The translations under genes were made by a program, and so were the position numbers. This document shows, piece by piece, positions 28,712-38,292 of a stretch of DNA of 64,000 nucleotides. A model generated the notes under the pieces. That model saw only the letters and a program-made list of their open reading frames with translations, was not told the DNA's origin and did no database searches. The DNA comes from Aureimonas sp. OT7 (GTDB lineage: Bacteria > Pseudomonadota > Alphaproteobacteria > Rhizobiales > Rhizobiaceae): positions 2,061,501 to 2,125,500 of the forward strand of contig NZ_CP062167.1 in assembly GCF_014844055.1 (NCBI RefSeq), in the 5' to 3' direction. Each line of letters starts with the position of its first letter. Position 1 is the first letter of the stretch.

Positions 28712-28785
28712 TGGAGGCCTCGGCCGGAATCGAACCGGCGTGCAAGGATTTGCAGTCCTCTGCGTAACCACTCCGCCACGAGGCC
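28712..28785 (-). tRNA. tRNA-Cys (GCA)
   Basis: A full cloverleaf read on the minus strand: acceptor GGCCTCG pairing CGAGGCC, anticodon loop CTGCAAA with GCA, T-arm GCCGGTTCGATTCCGGC, and an encoded CCA (28714-28712). A weak TTGCGC and TAGGTA pair with 17-bp spacing lies upstream. Confidence 0.95.
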
Positions 28786-28864
28786 CCAACGGCGCTGTAC
28801 CTACTGGCACGAGGTGGGATGCGCAAGGGGCTTTCTCATGGAAAACGTCGTTCAGGTCGGCGAC

Positions 28865-29197
28865 CTAATGTCGGCGCCCCTTGCCCGTCGGTTCTATATG
28901 CGGAAGCTGGCCGATGATTCTCTGCGGACGACCCTTGCGCCGTCCCCAGCGCACCGTCGTGCGGCGTCGCCAGCGGCGCACCGAGGCGAAATCGACCGAA
29001 AGGATCAGCAGCCCCACCGGAAGCATCCAGATGCCGAGGACCGGCAGGAAGCTGAAGATGCCTCCCGTCACGAAGGCGGCACCCGTGGCAACGCGCGCGG
29101 GACGTGAAGCGGGCAGGCGTACGCTGCGACCGAAAACCTCGATCGCATTGCCGCGCAGCCTGACATAGCTGCCGCCCTTTCGCTTTTCCTTGTCCAT
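28865..29197 (-). CDS. Small conserved inner-membrane protein
   Basis: A 110-residue basic protein with one or two hydrophobic segments (about residues 35-70, FVTGGIFSFLPVLGIWMLPVG and LLILSVDFASV), followed by an arginine-rich cytoplasmic tail (RRWRRRTTVRWGRRKGR). The profile resembles short PGPGW-like transmembrane proteins common in rhizobia, but I cannot name it firmly. It stands alone between tRNA-Cys and tRNA-Asn. The start ATG at 29197 is the only good candidate. Function unknown. Confidence 0.65.
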   Translation of the reverse strand: MDKEKRKGGSYVRLRGNAIEVFGRSVRLPASRPARVATGAAFVTGGIFSFLPVLGIWMLPVGLLILSVDFASVRRWRRRTTVRWGRRKGRPQRIIGQLPHIEPTGKGRRH

Positions 29198-29317
29198 GTC
29201 CGGTGATCAATCTTTCAACAAAAGAGCGTGCGCCCCACCAGTCCCTATAAGCGGTTAATCATGGCAACTTCTAGGGAGCGGACGTGACGGACCGACAGAT
29301 TTTTTGCGATAGGGTGC

Positions 29318-29347
29318 TTGGCAAGACGGCGAGGGGTTTGCTATAGG
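29318..29347 (+). promoter_or_regulatory. Probable sigma-70-type promoter of tRNA-Asn
   Basis: TTGGCA and TATAGG are separated by 18 bases and end 28 bases before the mature tRNA-Asn. Confidence 0.5.
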
Positions 29348-29375
29348 CACCCTCGCTCAGGCAGAGCCAGAGCAT

Positions 29376-29450
<75 letters not shown>

Positions 29451-29630
29451 CTTCTTCTTATCTCGTTCGTTCCGAAGATGGTGACCGCTTTGCGCAGGCG
29501 CAAGCGCTCTGGACGTGTGCGGCCCGGTAAACGCATTCGGTAAAATCGGCTCGCTTCGCGGCGCTCGCTTGCACCCTACCGCCAGCGGATTTATGGAAGC
29601 CTGCATATCGAATTGCAGGAGATCGCCGGC

Positions 29631-30281
29631 ATGGATTTCTCAGAGGCGCGTATCAAGATGGTGGACAATCAGGTCCGCACCTCGGACGTGACGGACCATG
29701 CGGTCCTGCGCGCGATGCTGACCGTGCCGCGCGAACGCTTCGTCCCCGAGGACAAGCGAATCTTCGCCTATATCGGCGACGAGATCTCCCTCGGCGGGGG
29801 GCGCTTCCTGATGGAAGCGGCGCCGTTCTCCAAGCTTCTGCAACTGGCCCGGATCCAGCCCTCTGACGTCGTTCTCGATGTCGGGTGCGGTCTGGGTTAT
29901 TCCGCCGCGGTGCTGGCCGAAATCGCGGGCTCGGTCGTCGCGCTCGAGGAAGATGCCGCCCTTGCGGATGCGGCAACCCGGAACCTGAGCGCGACGAACA
30001 CCCTGTCCTCGGTCGTCGTCAACGGTCCATTGAACGAGGGATACGCCAAGGAAGGCCCCTATGACGTGATCCTTTTCGAGGGAGCGGTGGATGCGGTTCC
30101 GCCCGTCTTCTTCGATCAGCTGCGCGAGCGTGGGCGCCTGGTGGTTGTGGAGGGGCGCGGCAACGCGGCTGCGGCGCGGCTCTACTCCAAGGAGGACGGA
30201 ATCGTCTCCAGCCGTTTCGGGTTCAATTGCAGCCTTCGGCCATTGCCCGGTTTTGCGGCGAAGCCGCAATTCGTGTTCTAG
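29631..30281 (+). CDS. Protein-L-isoaspartate O-methyltransferase family protein upstream of tolC
   Basis: A 216-residue SAM-dependent methyltransferase. The PCMT-family N terminus (ARIKMVDNQVRTSDV, then PRERFVPED) is followed by the SAM-binding motif VLDVGCGLGYSAAVLA near residues 83-98. It lacks the QPY/PYxxxxM-type substrate loop of true Pcm enzymes in the form I would expect, and a canonical Pcm is encoded at 49248, so its target may differ. The ATG at 29631 gives the standard MDFSEARIKMV start. A close position ahead of tolC is conserved in Hyphomicrobiales. Confidence 0.82.
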   Translation: MDFSEARIKMVDNQVRTSDVTDHAVLRAMLTVPRERFVPEDKRIFAYIGDEISLGGGRFLMEAAPFSKLLQLARIQPSDVVLDVGCGLGYSAAVLAEIAGSVVALEEDAALADAATRNLSATNTLSSVVVNGPLNEGYAKEGPYDVILFEGAVDAVPPVFFDQLRERGRLVVVEGRGNAAAARLYSKEDGIVSSRFGFNCSLRPLPGFAAKPQFVF

Positions 30282-30510
30282 GCAAGCAATTTGCGGTAGT
30301 GATTATCCGGGCTGCCGACCGGACGGCGCATAACTGTTATCCATCGGTCACACCTGCCGCCCAAAAGGTGAATTGCAATTGGGTTCGCACTGGCGTCCGG
30401 TTAACGCAAAGTGCATTTCTGTGATGCTGAGGGGCGTGGCGCGGCGATCGTCGTCGCGTGCGAGTAAATATGGAGGCGTCCGGTACGCTTCCGTGAAGCG
30501 GGGTATTTCA

Positions 30511-31935
30511 ATGCGGAAGAGTTTCTTCCTCACGTCGGCGATGTCGCTGGGCCTTCTTGTTGCCAGCATGGGAGTGGCAAGTGCCGATACCCTGCGCGAG
30601 GTTCTCGCCAAGGCCTACTCCAACAATCAATCGTTGAACGCATCTCGTGCGGCCCTCCGCGCCACCGACGAAAACGTGCCGCAGGCGCGCGCCGGCCTGC
30701 GGCCCACGCTTTCGCTGGGCGCCAGCGCCACGGCAACGCGCAGCCGGACGACGCGTGGCGATGGCCTGCCGCGGATCAACGGCCGCGGTGGTGTGCTGAG
30801 CAGCGGCATCGAGCTCAACCAGGTCCTGTTCGACGGCTTCCAGACGCCGAACAATATCCAGTCCGCCCAGGCTGCCGTGCGCGCCGGGCAGGCCGATCTT
30901 GCCAACACCGTGCAGAATACGCTTCTCGACACGGTCACGGCCTACATGGACGTGATCCGCGATCGCCAGATCGCGGAGCTTCGCCGCCAGAACCTGGCCT
31001 TCCTTCGCGAGCAGGTCCGTGCCGCCAATGCCCGCTTCGACGTGGGCGAGGGTACGCGCACCGACGTCGCGCAGGCCGAGTCCGAGGAGGCCCTGGCGAC
31101 GGCGCTTCTGAACAGCGCGCTCGCGCAGGTCGCCTCCAGCGAGGCCGTGTACCTGCAGGTGATCGGCGACCCGGCCGGAGACCTGTCGCCCGGCACGCGG
31201 CCGCCGTCGCAGCTTGAGCCGAAAAGCATCGCAAACGCCTTGTCGATTTCGCAGTCCGAGCACCCCGCTATCGCCGCCGCCCTCTTCGCGGTCGATTCCG
31301 CCGCCTACGAGGTGAAATCTCGTGAGGGCCGCGCTTTGCCTCAGGTGAGCGTGGGCGCTTCGGTCGACAACAGCTATTCGTCGAGCTCGCCGGCCGCCGC
31401 GACCGGGCTGCCGGGCGTCGATATCGATGTCGGCTCCTCCAACGAATTGTCCGCCAGCGTGGGCGCCACGCTGACGATACCCCTGTATCAGGGCGGCCTC
31501 GTCGCCTCGCAGGTGCGCCAGGCCAAGGAAGTTCTCGGTCAGCGCCGCATCGAGGTGGACAGCATTCGCGATCAGGTTCGCGCGGCGGTGGCATCCGCCT
31601 GGGCGCTCATTCAGGCGGCCGAAGCCAACGTGACCGGCTACCGGGCGCAGGTCGCGGCGGCGCGCCTTGCGCTGAACGGCGTCCAGGAAGAGCGCACGGT
31701 CGGCCAGCGCACCACGCTCGACGTCCTCGACGCGCAGGCCGACGTCATCAGCGCCCAGATCCTGCTGGCCGGTGCGCAGCGCGACGTCATCGTGCGCTCG
31801 TATGAGCTGCTTTCGGCGGTGGGCCGCCTGTCGGCGACCCAGCTTGCGCTGAACGTGCAGACCTACGATCCGGAAGTTCATTACCAGGCCGTGCAGAACA
31901 AGTGGCATGGCATGAAGACTCCCGACGGACGCTGA
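30511..31935 (+). CDS. tolC: TolC-family outer-membrane efflux channel
   Basis: A 474-residue outer-membrane channel that joins inner-membrane exporters (type I secretion or RND pumps) to the outside. Residues 1-23 form a signal peptide (ending GVASA). Two repeats of paired long helices follow, with the family motifs VPQARAGLRPTLSLGAS, LFDGFQTPNNIQSA and its repeat counterpart LYQGGLVASQVRQAK, and GQRTTLDVLDAQ. The start at 30511 fits the signal peptide. It has a 229-bp leader region after the methyltransferase gene and a hairpin 20 bases after its stop. Confidence 0.93.
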   Translation: MRKSFFLTSAMSLGLLVASMGVASADTLREVLAKAYSNNQSLNASRAALRATDENVPQARAGLRPTLSLGASATATRSRTTRGDGLPRINGRGGVLSSGIELNQVLFDGFQTPNNIQSAQAAVRAGQADLANTVQNTLLDTVTAYMDVIRDRQIAELRRQNLAFLREQVRAANARFDVGEGTRTDVAQAESEEALATALLNSALAQVASSEAVYLQVIGDPAGDLSPGTRPPSQLEPKSIANALSISQSEHPAIAAALFAVDSAAYEVKSREGRALPQVSVGASVDNSYSSSSPAAATGLPGVDIDVGSSNELSASVGATLTIPLYQGGLVASQVRQAKEVLGQRRIEVDSIRDQVRAAVASAWALIQAAEANVTGYRAQVAAARLALNGVQEERTVGQRTTLDVLDAQADVISAQILLAGAQRDVIVRSYELLSAVGRLSATQLALNVQTYDPEVHYQAVQNKWHGMKTPDGR

Positions 31936-31955
31936 CCTCTAAGAAAGTGTTGAAA

Positions 31956-31993
31956 AATCCCCTCAAGGTTTAACCGACAACCTTGGGGGGATT
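31956..31993. terminator. Hairpin after tolC
   Basis: AATCCCCTCAAGGTT and AACCTTGGGGGGATT form a long stem with one mismatch. The A-run lies before the stem, so a T-tract exists only on the minus strand; on the plus strand it may stabilise or stop the tolC transcript without a clear T-run. Confidence 0.5.
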
Positions 31994-32070
31994 CATGTAA
32001 GGCGGCTTGTCGGTTACGCTGTTCCCAATGATTCTCGCGGCTTTCGCGAGGCGATATCGGGGATTGCGGG

Positions 32071-32745
32071 ATGCGTAGGGCAAACGGCGCAGCCGAGCCG
32101 TCGATGGACGAGATACTGGCGTCCATCAGGCAAATCATCGAAAGCAATGACAGCGAACGGGTTTCGACGCGGAGCGTCGAGCCGCTTCCTGCCGATGTCG
32201 CTGCAGATACGTCTGCAGGTGCCGCCAACTGGAACGAGTACGGCGAGGCGGCCTACACGCTGCGGCCATCCTATGAAGGGTCGGTCGCCTATGATCTCGC
32301 GTCCGACGATCGTTGGTACGCGGAAGAGCCCGCCGCCGAAGAGGGGCCGGAAGCCGGCACCGTAGCCGATGCATGGCCCGAGGGCGGCGATCTGGAGCCA
32401 GCCTTCGCCGCCGAGCCGGAAGAGCCCGGCTTCCCCGCACACGCGGCCAATAACGACGATCCCCGGATGCGCGAGTATCGCGACGCCATTCTTCAGGACC
32501 GGAGGTTCGACGAAGCACGCGTTACGTCCGAACCGCTGATCTCCGAGGATTCGGAAGCCGCCATCAATGCCTCCTTCGCCGAGCTGACGGAGGCGATCCG
32601 TGCCGGTGAACTGCGCTCTTTGGAAGAGATGGCGCAGGAGATGCTGCGGCCGATGATGCAGCAATGGCTGGAAGAAAACCTGGCGCGCACCGTGCAGGAG
32701 ATCGTGCGCGAGGAAATACGGCGCGCAGTCACCCGGGGGCGTTGA
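32071..32745 (+). CDS. popZ: Polar organising protein PopZ (DUF2497)
   Basis: A 224-residue pole-organising protein. The short N-terminal helix EPSMDEILASIRQII is the DUF2497/PopZ signature that binds client proteins. The middle (about residues 35-135) is acidic, proline-rich and disordered (for example EEPAAEEGPEAG). The C-terminal helices (LRSLEEMAQEMLRPMMQQWL and ARTVQEIVREEIRRAV) drive oligomerisation. In Caulobacter PopZ anchors parS/ParB at the pole, and in Agrobacterium it marks the growing pole. It is followed by valS, a pairing conserved in this order. Confidence 0.92.
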   Translation: MRRANGAAEPSMDEILASIRQIIESNDSERVSTRSVEPLPADVAADTSAGAANWNEYGEAAYTLRPSYEGSVAYDLASDDRWYAEEPAAEEGPEAGTVADAWPEGGDLEPAFAAEPEEPGFPAHAANNDDPRMREYRDAILQDRRFDEARVTSEPLISEDSEAAINASFAELTEAIRAGELRSLEEMAQEMLRPMMQQWLEENLARTVQEIVREEIRRAVTRGR

Positions 32746-32861
32746 TTCCGGCCGGGCAGAAGCGCACCGACGCGTTGCCGGCGCGGCCCTTTCCGTTGAC
32801 AGGGCCGAAAGCTTGCCTGTAACCGATGGCCGACCACGTCTGGCCGCAACGGACCCGCATC

Positions 32862-35639
32862 ATGATCGACAAGACATACGACGCCGCTCAGGTTGAGCCC
32901 CGTATCGCAAACCTGTGGGACGAGGCGGGCGCGTCGCGCGCCGGCGCCGGTGCGCGTCCGGGCGCGGAAGCCTATTCGATCGTCCTCCCGCCTCCGAATG
33001 TGACGGGGTCGCTGCATATCGGCCACGCCCTCAACAATACGCTGCAGGACATCCTTGTCCGGCATAAGCGCATGCTGGGTGCAAATGTGCTGTGGCAGCC
33101 CGGGCTGGACCATGCCGGCATCGCCACGCAGATGGTGGTGGAGCGCCAGATGGCGGCTCGTGGCGAGCCTGGTCGGCGCGAGATCGGCCGGCAGGCCTTC
33201 ATCGACAAGGTTTGGGAATGGAAAGCCGAGTCGGGAGGGACCATTCTCGGCCAGTTGCGCCGGCTCGGCGCCTCATGCGACTGGTCGCGCGAGCGGTTCA
33301 CCATGGATGAGGGCCTGTCGCGCGCCGTTCGCAAGGTCTTCGTGCAACTGTACCGCGAAAGCCTGATCTACAAGGACAAGCGGCTGGTCAACTGGGATCC
33401 GAAGCTGCGGACGGCCATCTCGGACCTCGAGGTCGAGCAGCGCGAGATCCAAGGCCATCTCTGGCATATCCGCTACCCTGTCGACGGGCAGTCCTACGAC
33501 GCGTCCGACCCCACCAGCTACGTGGTGGTGGCCACGACGCGGCCCGAGACCATGCTTGGCGACAGCGGAGTGGCCGTCAATCCGGAAGACCATCGCTATG
33601 AGGACCTGGTCGGGCGCAAGGTGCGCATACCGCTGGTCGGGCGCCTCATCCCGGTGGTGGCCGACGATTATGCCGATCCTGAAGCCGGCTCCGGCGCGGT
33701 GAAGATCACCCCCGCGCATGATTTCAACGATTTCGAGGTCGGCCGCCGCAACGGCCTGCGCGCCATCAGCATACTGGCTCCGGACGGCACCGTATCGCTG
33801 CGCGACAACGCCGAATTTCTGGAGGGGCTGTACGACGAAGACGGCGAGCGGGCCATCGGCATGTTCGAAGGCCTGGATCGCTTCACGGCGCGCAAGCTGC
33901 TTGTGGACTGGCTGGAAGAGGAGGGCTACCTCGCCAAGGTCGAGGACCATGTCCACATGGTGCCTCACGGCGACCGTGGCGGCGTGCCGATCGAGCCTTA
34001 CCTGACGGACCAGTGGTACGTGGATGCGGCGACGCTGGCAGAGCCGGCAATCGCCAGCGTGCGCGCCGAACGCACGAAATTCGTGCCCCGCAACTGGGAG
34101 AAGACCTATTTCGACTGGATGGAGAACATCCAGCCCTGGTGCATCTCGCGGCAATTGTGGTGGGGACACCAGATACCCGCCTGGTACGGCCCGGACGGGG
34201 AAATCTTCGTCGCCGAGGAGGAAGAGGAGGCCTTCGCCGCGGCATTGGCCCACTATGTAGTGAACGGCACGCTGACGGACGCGGCCGCGCGTGCAATGGC
34301 CGACGATCCGGATGGCATACAGCAATTGCTGACGCGGGACGAAGACGTGCTGGACACGTGGTTCTCTTCGGCGCTGTGGCCCTTCTCGACTCTGGGCTGG
34401 CCGGACGAAACCAAGGAGGTCGCCACCTACTACCCGACCAGCGACCTCATCACCGGGTTCGACATCATTTTCTTCTGGGTTGCCCGGATGATGATGATGG
34501 GTCTCCATTTCATGGACAAGGAGCCCTTCGACACCGTCTACGTCCACGCGCTGGTGCGCGACAAGACCGGCGCCAAGATGTCGAAGTCGAAGGGCAACGT
34601 CATCGATCCGCTTGAGCTGATCGACGAGTACGGGGCCGACGCGCTGCGCTTCACGCTGGCCATCATGGCAGCCCAGGGGCGTGACGTGAAGTTGGATCCG
34701 CAGCGCATCGCGGGTTACCGCAATTTCGGCACCAAGCTCTGGAACGCCACGCGCTTTGCTGAAATGAACGGTGCCGTGCACGGGAAGGCCCTGTCCGCGC
34801 GGGATGTCCAGCTTCCGCTGAACCGGTGGATCCTGACGGAACTTGCGCGCACGGTGTCGAGCGTCGACGAGGCCCTTGCCGCCTACCGGTTCAACGATGC
34901 GTCCGGGGCGCTGTACCGGTTTGTCTGGAATACCTACTGCGACTGGTATCTGGAACTCGCCAAGCCAGTGTTCATGGCCAATGACCCGCAGGCGCAGCAG
35001 GAAACGCGCCTGGTCACGGGGTATGTGCTGGACAGGATCTATGCGCTGCTCCATCCGTTCATGCCCTTCCTGACGGAGGAACTCTGGTCGGTCACCGCGC
35101 CGAAAGACGGGGGCCGGCCGGCGCTGCTGTGCCTTTCGGAATGGCCGAGGGACGAGTTTACAGACGAGGCATCCGCCGCCGACATCAACTGGCTGATCGA
35201 CCTCGTCACCGAAATCCGGTCCGTGCGGGCCCAGATGAATGTGCCGCCCGCCGCCGAAGTCCGGCTGCTGGCCCTTGGTGCCGACGAGGCAACTTGCGAA
35301 AAGCTCGTACGCCACGAAGCGTCGTTGCGCCGTCTGGCGCGCCTGTCCGATATCGAGAACGGCGCCCAGGCTCCCGACAATGCCGCCCAGATCGTCAGCG
35401 CCGGCGTCGCCTATGCGCTTCCTCTGGAAGGCATTATCGACATTGCCGCAGAGAAGGCCCGACTGGCCAAGGCCATCGCCAGGCTGGAGGATGAAATTTC
35501 GCGCATAGACAAGAAACTGCAGAACGAGCGCTTCGTGGCCAACGCGCCGGAAGAGGTGGTCGAGCAGGAGCGTGAAAAACGGTCGGCCTACGAGCAGGAG
35601 CGCGACGCGCTTGCGCAGGCGACGCAGAGCATCGGCTAA
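32862..35639 (+). CDS. valS: Valyl-tRNA synthetase
   Basis: A 925-residue class I synthetase. HIGH motif: PPNVTGSLHIGHALN (about residues 43-57). An editing CP1 domain includes TTRPETMLGDSGVAV. The KMSKS loop is GAKMSKSKGN, and the C-terminal coiled coil (AEKARLAKAIARLEDEISRID) is typical of ValRS. I chose the ATG at 32862 (MIDKTYDAAQVEPRI), which matches the family start; one at 32826 would add twelve residues. A strong terminator follows at 35696. Confidence 0.96.
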   Translation: MIDKTYDAAQVEPRIANLWDEAGASRAGAGARPGAEAYSIVLPPPNVTGSLHIGHALNNTLQDILVRHKRMLGANVLWQPGLDHAGIATQMVVERQMAARGEPGRREIGRQAFIDKVWEWKAESGGTILGQLRRLGASCDWSRERFTMDEGLSRAVRKVFVQLYRESLIYKDKRLVNWDPKLRTAISDLEVEQREIQGHLWHIRYPVDGQSYDASDPTSYVVVATTRPETMLGDSGVAVNPEDHRYEDLVGRKVRIPLVGRLIPVVADDYADPEAGSGAVKITPAHDFNDFEVGRRNGLRAISILAPDGTVSLRDNAEFLEGLYDEDGERAIGMFEGLDRFTARKLLVDWLEEEGYLAKVEDHVHMVPHGDRGGVPIEPYLTDQWYVDAATLAEPAIASVRAERTKFVPRNWEKTYFDWMENIQPWCISRQLWWGHQIPAWYGPDGEIFVAEEEEEAFAAALAHYVVNGTLTDAAARAMADDPDGIQQLLTRDEDVLDTWFSSALWPFSTLGWPDETKEVATYYPTSDLITGFDIIFFWVARMMMMGLHFMDKEPFDTVYVHALVRDKTGAKMSKSKGNVIDPLELIDEYGADALRFTLAIMAAQGRDVKLDPQRIAGYRNFGTKLWNATRFAEMNGAVHGKALSARDVQLPLNRWILTELARTVSSVDEALAAYRFNDASGALYRFVWNTYCDWYLELAKPVFMANDPQAQQETRLVTGYVLDRIYALLHPFMPFLTEELWSVTAPKDGGRPALLCLSEWPRDEFTDEASAADINWLIDLVTEIRSVRAQMNVPPAAEVRLLALGADEATCEKLVRHEASLRRLARLSDIENGAQAPDNAAQIVSAGVAYALPLEGIIDIAAEKARLAKAIARLEDEISRIDKKLQNERFVANAPEEVVEQEREKRSAYEQERDALAQATQSIG

Positions 35640-35695
35640 ACTGTTGTTTCAGCGCAACATGGACTTCTAACTCTTCCGTTTACGGAAGAAAGCTG

Positions 35696-35733
35696 CAGGC
35701 GGACGGCGATAGCGGTCCGCCTGTTTTTTATTT
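35696..35733 (+). terminator. Rho-independent terminator of valS
   Basis: CAGGCGGAC and GTCCGCCTG make a nine-pair stem with a ten-base loop, followed by TTTTTTATTTT. Confidence 0.88.
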
Positions 35734-35884
35734 TAGAATCAGCGTGAAAAACATAACCGCTCATACGGCGGGTTAGCTGCCGTCTGGTATTCGAGCCCGT
35801 AGAGGCGTGTTGCAAATTCTGCGTGACATCATACCGTCGCATGAAAGAGTGCCGGGCTGGCGGCACCCAGGGGGGGAATGCGAC

Positions 35885-37171
35885 ATGGGTAGACTGGGCG
35901 GGCTTCTGGCATCGGCAGCGACGTTTGTGGCAGCTGGATCGGGCGCCGCTTCGGCGGCCGGCTTCCAGCGGGGTATCGCCGATACGGATATCTTGTACGA
36001 GCCGGGGATGTTTTCCGCGCGCTTCGGCATGACCTATGTCAGCCCGGAACGCGGCTTCTCGTCGATCGAAGGTGTTTCCGGCGATTATGGTCAGTATACC
36101 GGCACCTACCGGTTGCCGAGCCCCGCGATCAAGTTCGGCAACGGGCCATTCGCCTGCGCCGGCACCTACATCGAAAGTTTCGCAGCCGAGGCGAACTACT
36201 CCAGCCTTCCGGGCGGGGCCCAGCCGGTAGACCCGGCGACGGGATCGCGCGTCCAGAGCCTTGAGTTCGATTCGAACGAGTGGGGCGTCACCTGCCGTGC
36301 GAGCTACGATGCCGATATCGGCCGGTTCAGCCTTCTTGGCGGTGTCTTCTTCGAGGACTTCAATTTCGCGGGCACCAGCTTCGGAAGCGCAGCCGTGCCT
36401 GCCGCAGCCGTCAACCCGGCGCTACCGGCAACCGCGGCGCTGGTGATTCCCGTTTCGCTTTCCGTCGATGCGCGCGGTGATTACGAGCCCGGCTATCGCA
36501 TCGGCGTGGCTTACGAAAAGCCGGAAATCGCCCTTCGTGCGCAGATCCTCTACCGTTCGGAAGTCACGCATTCGAGCCCGGACGGAACGGGCGTGGCCAC
36601 CGTGACCGGCCCGGGGCGCATCATCAGCGCATCGGGCGCGACCCTCGGCATCGTGCCGGAATCGGTCTTGCCGACGTTGCCGGCCGGCGTTGCCTTTCTT
36701 AACGATGTCGTCAGCCCGCAAAGCCTCTACGTCAACTTCCAGACGGGTATCGCCGAGGATACGCTTCTTCTCGCCAATTTCCGCTGGACGGACTGGAGCA
36801 CCAACCGGGACGTCCTTGTGACGTACCGCTCGGCGCTGGGCGTGCGCGAAAACAACAGCCCTTACTACTGGGATGACGGATATTCGTTCCAGATCGGCCT
36901 TGGCCGCGCCTTCAACGAGGAGATTTCGGCTGTCGTCATGCTTGGCTACGACAGCGGCGTGTCGACCGGCGCTGAAACCACCTATACGGACCTGTATACG
37001 GTTTCCGGCGGCGTCTCCTTCAAGCAGAACTTCGGCGAAATCCGCGTGGGCGGCTTGGTCGGTTACTGGACGGATGGTTCGCAGTCCGTCGACCGGGGCG
37101 CGATCTTCAACGCCGAAGTGGGTGACGACTGGGTCTACGCCGCGACTGCGTCATTCAAGCTGAATTTCTGA
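35885..37171 (+). CDS. FadL/OmpP1-family outer-membrane protein
   Basis: A 428-residue outer-membrane barrel resembling the FadL/TodX long-chain fatty acid and hydrocarbon channels. It has a signal peptide (about residues 1-21, ending AASAAG), long hydrophobic-hydrophilic alternating strands, and the FadL-like segments FARFGMTYVSPE and LLANFRWTDWS, plus a terminal Phe (ATASFKLNF). I chose the ATG at 35885, which places the signal peptide at the front; the preceding GGGGGGAATGCGAC contains a suitable purine run. It is monocistronic. The substrate is inferred from the family only. Confidence 0.8.
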   Translation: MGRLGGLLASAATFVAAGSGAASAAGFQRGIADTDILYEPGMFSARFGMTYVSPERGFSSIEGVSGDYGQYTGTYRLPSPAIKFGNGPFACAGTYIESFAAEANYSSLPGGAQPVDPATGSRVQSLEFDSNEWGVTCRASYDADIGRFSLLGGVFFEDFNFAGTSFGSAAVPAAAVNPALPATAALVIPVSLSVDARGDYEPGYRIGVAYEKPEIALRAQILYRSEVTHSSPDGTGVATVTGPGRIISASGATLGIVPESVLPTLPAGVAFLNDVVSPQSLYVNFQTGIAEDTLLLANFRWTDWSTNRDVLVTYRSALGVRENNSPYYWDDGYSFQIGLGRAFNEEISAVVMLGYDSGVSTGAETTYTDLYTVSGGVSFKQNFGEIRVGGLVGYWTDGSQSVDRGAIFNAEVGDDWVYAATASFKLNF

Positions 37172-37464
37172 AAACGGCCATAACTCGTTGTCAGATAACG
37201 GGGTGTGCCAATTACCTTGGCGCATCCCTTATGTTTTGTCCGTGCGGCTGCAGGCGTAACGATCCGTTTTCCATTTCTCGGCCGGTGGGCACCTTGTTGT
37301 CCGCAAGCAACACCATTGCAAAACAGCATCGGCTATAGATGCAGACACTGGCAATGCCGCGCTGCTGCCATAAACGGGCATCACTTCAAATGCCGATACG
37401 GCAGATCGAAGCGTCCAGTCATGGAACCTGCTGCCGGCATTGATGGAACGGGTGGAGCATCGCG
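37172..37464. other. Gap between the FadL-type gene and exoR
   Basis: This 293-bp stretch holds no gene that I can support. Its second half should carry the exoR promoter; the GTG start is preceded by GGGTGGAG. Confidence 0.5.
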
Positions 37465-38286
37465 GTGAAGCATGTCCTGGGACGGGTAGTGGGTTGCTTG
37501 ATGGTGCTGACCGCCAGCGCCGCCGCCCCGATTCCGGCCAACGCCCTGGACGCTCCGTTCGACGCGATCATCGGCATGTCGCCGGGAGAGGTCTTTGCGC
37601 TCGGCTTCAACGCCTACAAGCGCGGCGAGAAGGTTGAGGCCCTGGAGGCTCTTCGCTTCGCGGCCGATCAGGGGCACCCCGGCGCGCGCTGGAAACTTGG
37701 ACAGATGTATGCCGACGGCGACGGCGTACCCGAGGACGATTATCAGGCGTTCCAGATGTTCGAGCGGATCGTCCGCGACCAGGACGATGAAATGTCCGGG
37801 TCCACCGACGCCGCTTACGTGTCCAGCGCGGTGATCGCGCTGGCTGAATATTTCCGCAAGGGCATCCCCGGTACGCCGGTCCATGAGGATGCGGCGCAGG
37901 CCCGCGCCTTGTACAGCCATGCCGCTTCCTATTTCGGCGATGCGCGCGCGCAGTTCGAGCTGGGGCGGATGCTGCTGGCGGGCGAGGGCGGCAAGGCCAA
38001 TGCGCGCCAGGCGGCACGATGGCTCAAGCTGGCGTCGCACAAGGGCTTTCCAAGGGCCGAGGCGCTGCTTGGCTATCTCATCTTCGACGGCAAGGCCATT
38101 GCCATCCGGCCCGAGCCGGTACGCGGCCTTGCGATGCTGACGCGCGCGCTGCGCGACGCCGCGCCGGACGAGCGAAGCTGGATCCAGCCCTTGCAGGAAG
38201 AGGCCTTCTCGCTTAGCAGCGAAGACGAAAGGCGCACCGCGCTGGCCTACTCGCAGTCCGAAGGCCCCCTGATCGACCTTCCCTGA
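37465..38286 (+). CDS. exoR: ExoR-type Sel1-repeat periplasmic regulator
   Basis: A 273-residue protein. A signal peptide (about residues 1-28, ending IPANALDA) sends it to the periplasm. Sel1-like repeats follow (KVEALEALRFAADQGHPGARWKLGQMYADGDGVPEDDY, about 55-92, and further units near 155-210 with FGDARAQFELGRMLLAGEGG and FPRAEALLGYLIFDG). In Sinorhizobium and Agrobacterium ExoR holds the ExoS sensor in check, so it controls exopolysaccharide, motility and acid response through ExoS-ChvI. The start is a GTG with GGTGGAG eight bases upstream. The next gene, xthA, converges on it. Confidence 0.85.
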   Translation: MKHVLGRVVGCLMVLTASAAAPIPANALDAPFDAIIGMSPGEVFALGFNAYKRGEKVEALEALRFAADQGHPGARWKLGQMYADGDGVPEDDYQAFQMFERIVRDQDDEMSGSTDAAYVSSAVIALAEYFRKGIPGTPVHEDAAQARALYSHAASYFGDARAQFELGRMLLAGEGGKANARQAARWLKLASHKGFPRAEALLGYLIFDGKAIAIRPEPVRGLAMLTRALRDAAPDERSWIQPLQEEAFSLSSEDERRTALAYSQSEGPLIDLP

Positions 38287-38292
38287 TGCTTC